Source: Variovorax sp. (GTDB lineage Bacteria; Pseudomonadota; Gammaproteobacteria; Burkholderiales; Burkholderiaceae_C). Taken from it: a stretch of 64,000 bases of DNA. A model generated the notes under the pieces. It had not been told where the DNA came from and made no database searches. It saw only the letters and a list, made by a program, of their open reading frames with translations. The position numbers were made by a program, and so were the translations under genes. The stretch spans positions 1 to 64,000 of the forward strand of contig SEGS01000002.1 of NCBI GenBank assembly GCA_004210915.1, read 5' to 3'. Shown piece after piece: positions 59,202 to 64,000 of the stretch (positions within the stretch are counted from its first letter, which is position 1; each line of letters begins with the position of its first letter).

Positions 59202-59699
59202 TCAAGGCGCGTCCGCCGGACCCATCTGGTTGCCGCGGGTGCCGCGGCGCACCGAGTCTCGAATCGCGCTTCCTTGCGTCAGCGCCGGACGTCCTGGCGT
59301 TCCGGCGGGTGGCGGCTGCGCCACCACGGGGGGCACCACCACGCCCGGGCGGCCTGGTCGGACGCCGGGCACATTCGGGCGCGAACCAGGCCTCCCGTCG
59401 TAAACGGGCCGACCGTCGTAGCCTGGGCGCCCCGAATAGCCGGGTCGCCCCTGATAAGCCGGCCGTCCGCCGTAATAGCCAGGTTGCCCGTAGTACCCCG
59501 GCCGCCCGTAGTAGGTGCCGCCTTCGATGTAAACCGGCGCCGGGTTCACGACGACCCCGCCGGAGCCGTAGTAAGGCTCCGAATAGCCGCCGCCGTAGTA
59601 GCCGCCGTCATAGGCAGGGCCGGGGACGCCCACGCAACCGCCCAGCAGCAGCACGCCGCCCAGGGCCATCGAGGTTCCGACGAAACGAATTCTGTTCAT
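59202..59699 (-). CDS. Gly/Tyr/Pro-rich putative lipoprotein
   Basis: The 165-residue protein starts [20 protein letters not shown], followed by the lipobox LLGGC (Cys about residue 22). The mature region is low in complexity, rich in Gly, Tyr and Pro, with many GRPGY- or YYG-type repeats (about residues 30-110) and a Pro/Val-rich tail. The ATG at 59699 has AAGGAG nine bases upstream. I do not assign it to a family with confidence; such proteins are often surface or outer-membrane anchored and disordered. It is probably monocistronic. Confidence 0.75.
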   Translation of the reverse strand: MNRIRFVGTSMALGGVLLLGGCVGVPGPAYDGGYYGGGYSEPYYGSGGVVVNPAPVYIEGGTYYGRPGYYGQPGYYGGRPAYQGRPGYSGRPGYDGRPVYDGRPGSRPNVPGVRPGRPGVVVPPVVAQPPPAGTPGRPALTQGSAIRDSVRRGTRGNQMGPADAP

Positions 59700-59801
59700 G
59701 ATGAGGTACTCCTTGTGGGCATCACTGCTCAACGTCCGGTTGTAGATGCCGCTGACATCCTGCGTGTGAAGACCACGTAACGCAGGGTAAAGACGCTTCA
59801 G

Positions 59802-63009
<3,208 letters not shown>

Positions 63010-63010
63010 C

Positions 63011-64000
63011 TCAGCCCTCGACCATCGAGGCGGCCGCTTCCATGTCGACCGCCACGATGCGCGAGACGCCCTGCTCCTGCATCGTCACGCCGATCAACTG
63101 CTCGGCCATTTCCATGGCGATCTTGTTGTGGCTGATGAAGAGGAACTGGGTTTCGCGGCTCATGGCGGTCACAAGTTTGGCATAGCGCTCGGTGTTGGCG
63201 TCGTCCAGCGGCGCATCCACTTCGTCCAGCAGACAGAACGGCGCCGGGTTCAGCTGGAAGATCGCGAACACCAGTGCGATGGCGGTCAGCGCCTTCTCCC
63301 CGCCCGAGAGCAGGTGAATCGTCTGGTTCTTCTTGCCCGGCGGCTGGGCCAGCACCTGCACGCCGGCATCCAGGATCTCGTCACCCGTCATCACCAGGCG
63401 CGCGTTGCCGCCGCCGAACAGCTCGGGGAACATGCGGCTGAAGTGCTCGTTGACGACCTTGAAGGTGCCGCCAAGCAGCTCGCGGGTTTCGCCGTCGATC
63501 TTGCGGATCGCGTCTTCGAGCGTGCCGATGGCTTCGTTCAGGTCGGCCGACTGCGCATCGAGGAAGGTCTTGCGCTCGCTGGCCGAGGCCAGTTCGTCGA
63601 GCGCGGCCAGGTTCACGGCGCCCAGCGCAGCGACCTCGCGATGCAACCGGTCGATTTCGCCCTGCAAACCGGTCAGCCGCACCTTGTCCGTCTCGATCGA
63701 CAGCGCCACGGCTTCGATGTCGGCTTCGGCGTCGGCCAGCAACTGCTGGTACTGCTCGAAGCCCAGGCGCGCGGCCTGCTCCTTCAACTGGAATTCGGTG
63801 ATGCGCTGGCGCAGCGGATCGAGCTCGCGCTCCAGGCTCAGGCGGCGCTCGTCGCTGGCCCGCAGCTTGAGCGTGAGGTTGTCGTACTGGCTGCGCGTGG
63901 CGCCGAGCGCGGTTTCGCGCTCGAGCTTGAGCGACAACGCGTCCTGCAGGCCCGCTTGCGCCGCGGCATCCGACAGGCGCGATAGCTCGGATTGCGCGCG
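63011..64000 (-). CDS. smc: Chromosome segregation protein SMC, C-terminal part
   Basis: About 329 C-terminal residues are visible; the 5' end lies beyond 64000. The visible part is the last coiled coil, followed by the ATPase tail domain with the signature HLLSGGEKALTAIALVFAIF and Walker B FCLLDEVDAPLDDANTERYA. The Walker A half is outside the window. SMC forms the bacterial condensin that organises and segregates chromosomes. The order smc-zipA-ligA is a familiar arrangement in Betaproteobacteria and supports the taxonomic assignment. Confidence 0.95.
   Translation of the reverse strand, partial: RAQSELSRLSDAAAQAGLQDALSLKLERETALGATRSQYDNLTLKLRASDERRLSLERELDPLRQRITEFQLKEQAARLGFEQYQQLLADAEADIEAVALSIETDKVRLTGLQGEIDRLHREVAALGAVNLAALDELASASERKTFLDAQSADLNEAIGTLEDAIRKIDGETRELLGGTFKVVNEHFSRMFPELFGGGNARLVMTGDEILDAGVQVLAQPPGKKNQTIHLLSGGEKALTAIALVFAIFQLNPAPFCLLDEVDAPLDDANTERYAKLVTAMSRETQFLFISHNKIAMEMAEQLIGVTMQEQGVSRIVAVDMEAAASMVEG

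Overview
The window is high-GC proteobacterial DNA with dense bacterial coding. Gene content and order suggest a Betaproteobacterium of the Comamonadaceae, most like Variovorax or a close relative. The pointers are the smc-zipA-ligA run, a 1359-residue PurL, map-glnD, a pqiA-pqiA-pqiB-pqiC operon, a Liv-type ABC system next to acyl-CoA enzymes, and two copies of an intergenic repeat that I recall from Comamonadaceae genomes. The genus is inferred from gene content only. I saw no tRNA, rRNA, CRISPR, phage or insertion sequence. No gap between genes exceeds 300 bases; the longest are 20702-20950 (249 bases) and 34618-34837 (220 bases).

Layout. 1-1859: tex (3' part outside the window), divergent from a GIY-YIG protein whose promoter lies between two CCCGGG palindromes. 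2531-8293 (+): DUF2239 and MATE efflux genes (overlapping), a DUF1428 protein, a DUF3857/transglutaminase protein and an orphan Liv-type binding protein. 8375-19035 (-): two MFS drug exporters, ogt, the pqi operon, an SDR, a Tat-exported FAD oxidase and a GST. 19105-24327: a YcnI-PCuAC fusion that has lost most copper ligands, DUF899, a GNAT-Rnk fusion, an AidB-like acyl-CoA dehydrogenase and a small lipoprotein.

24348-43060 is an 18-gene run on the minus strand that reads as an uptake-and-beta-oxidation island. It holds an acyl-CoA ligase, two tandem paralogous binding proteins, LivH, LivM, LivG, LivF, a FadB-like protein, an M20 peptidase, a thiolase, an acyl-CoA dehydrogenase, a small membrane protein, a Dabb protein, an SDR, a PaaI-type thioesterase, a CurA-like reductase and a LOG-type protein. 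The likely logic is import of an organic acid, CoA activation, then beta-oxidation; the substrate cannot be read from the sequence.

43237-46315: a lipoprotein carboxylesterase divergent from an AraC-type regulator. 46377-49954 (+): a tightly coupled operon of selO, msrB, yciB, bolA and a parvulin isomerase, closed by a clear terminator. 50017-50502: a secreted protein. 50513-54592 (-): purL, divergent from map-glnD (54665-58089). 58165-64000: DoxX, peptide deformylase, a Gly/Tyr/Pro-rich lipoprotein, ligA, zipA and the 3' part of smc.

The most notable observations are an apparent in-frame loss of about 58 residues from the first MCE domain of PqiB, the loss of copper ligands in both domains of the YcnI-PCuAC fusion, the operator-embedded and possibly leaderless promoter of the GIY-YIG gene, and the acyl-acid island with its own operator-like palindrome. 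Nothing looks like an unmistakable new defence or mobile system.
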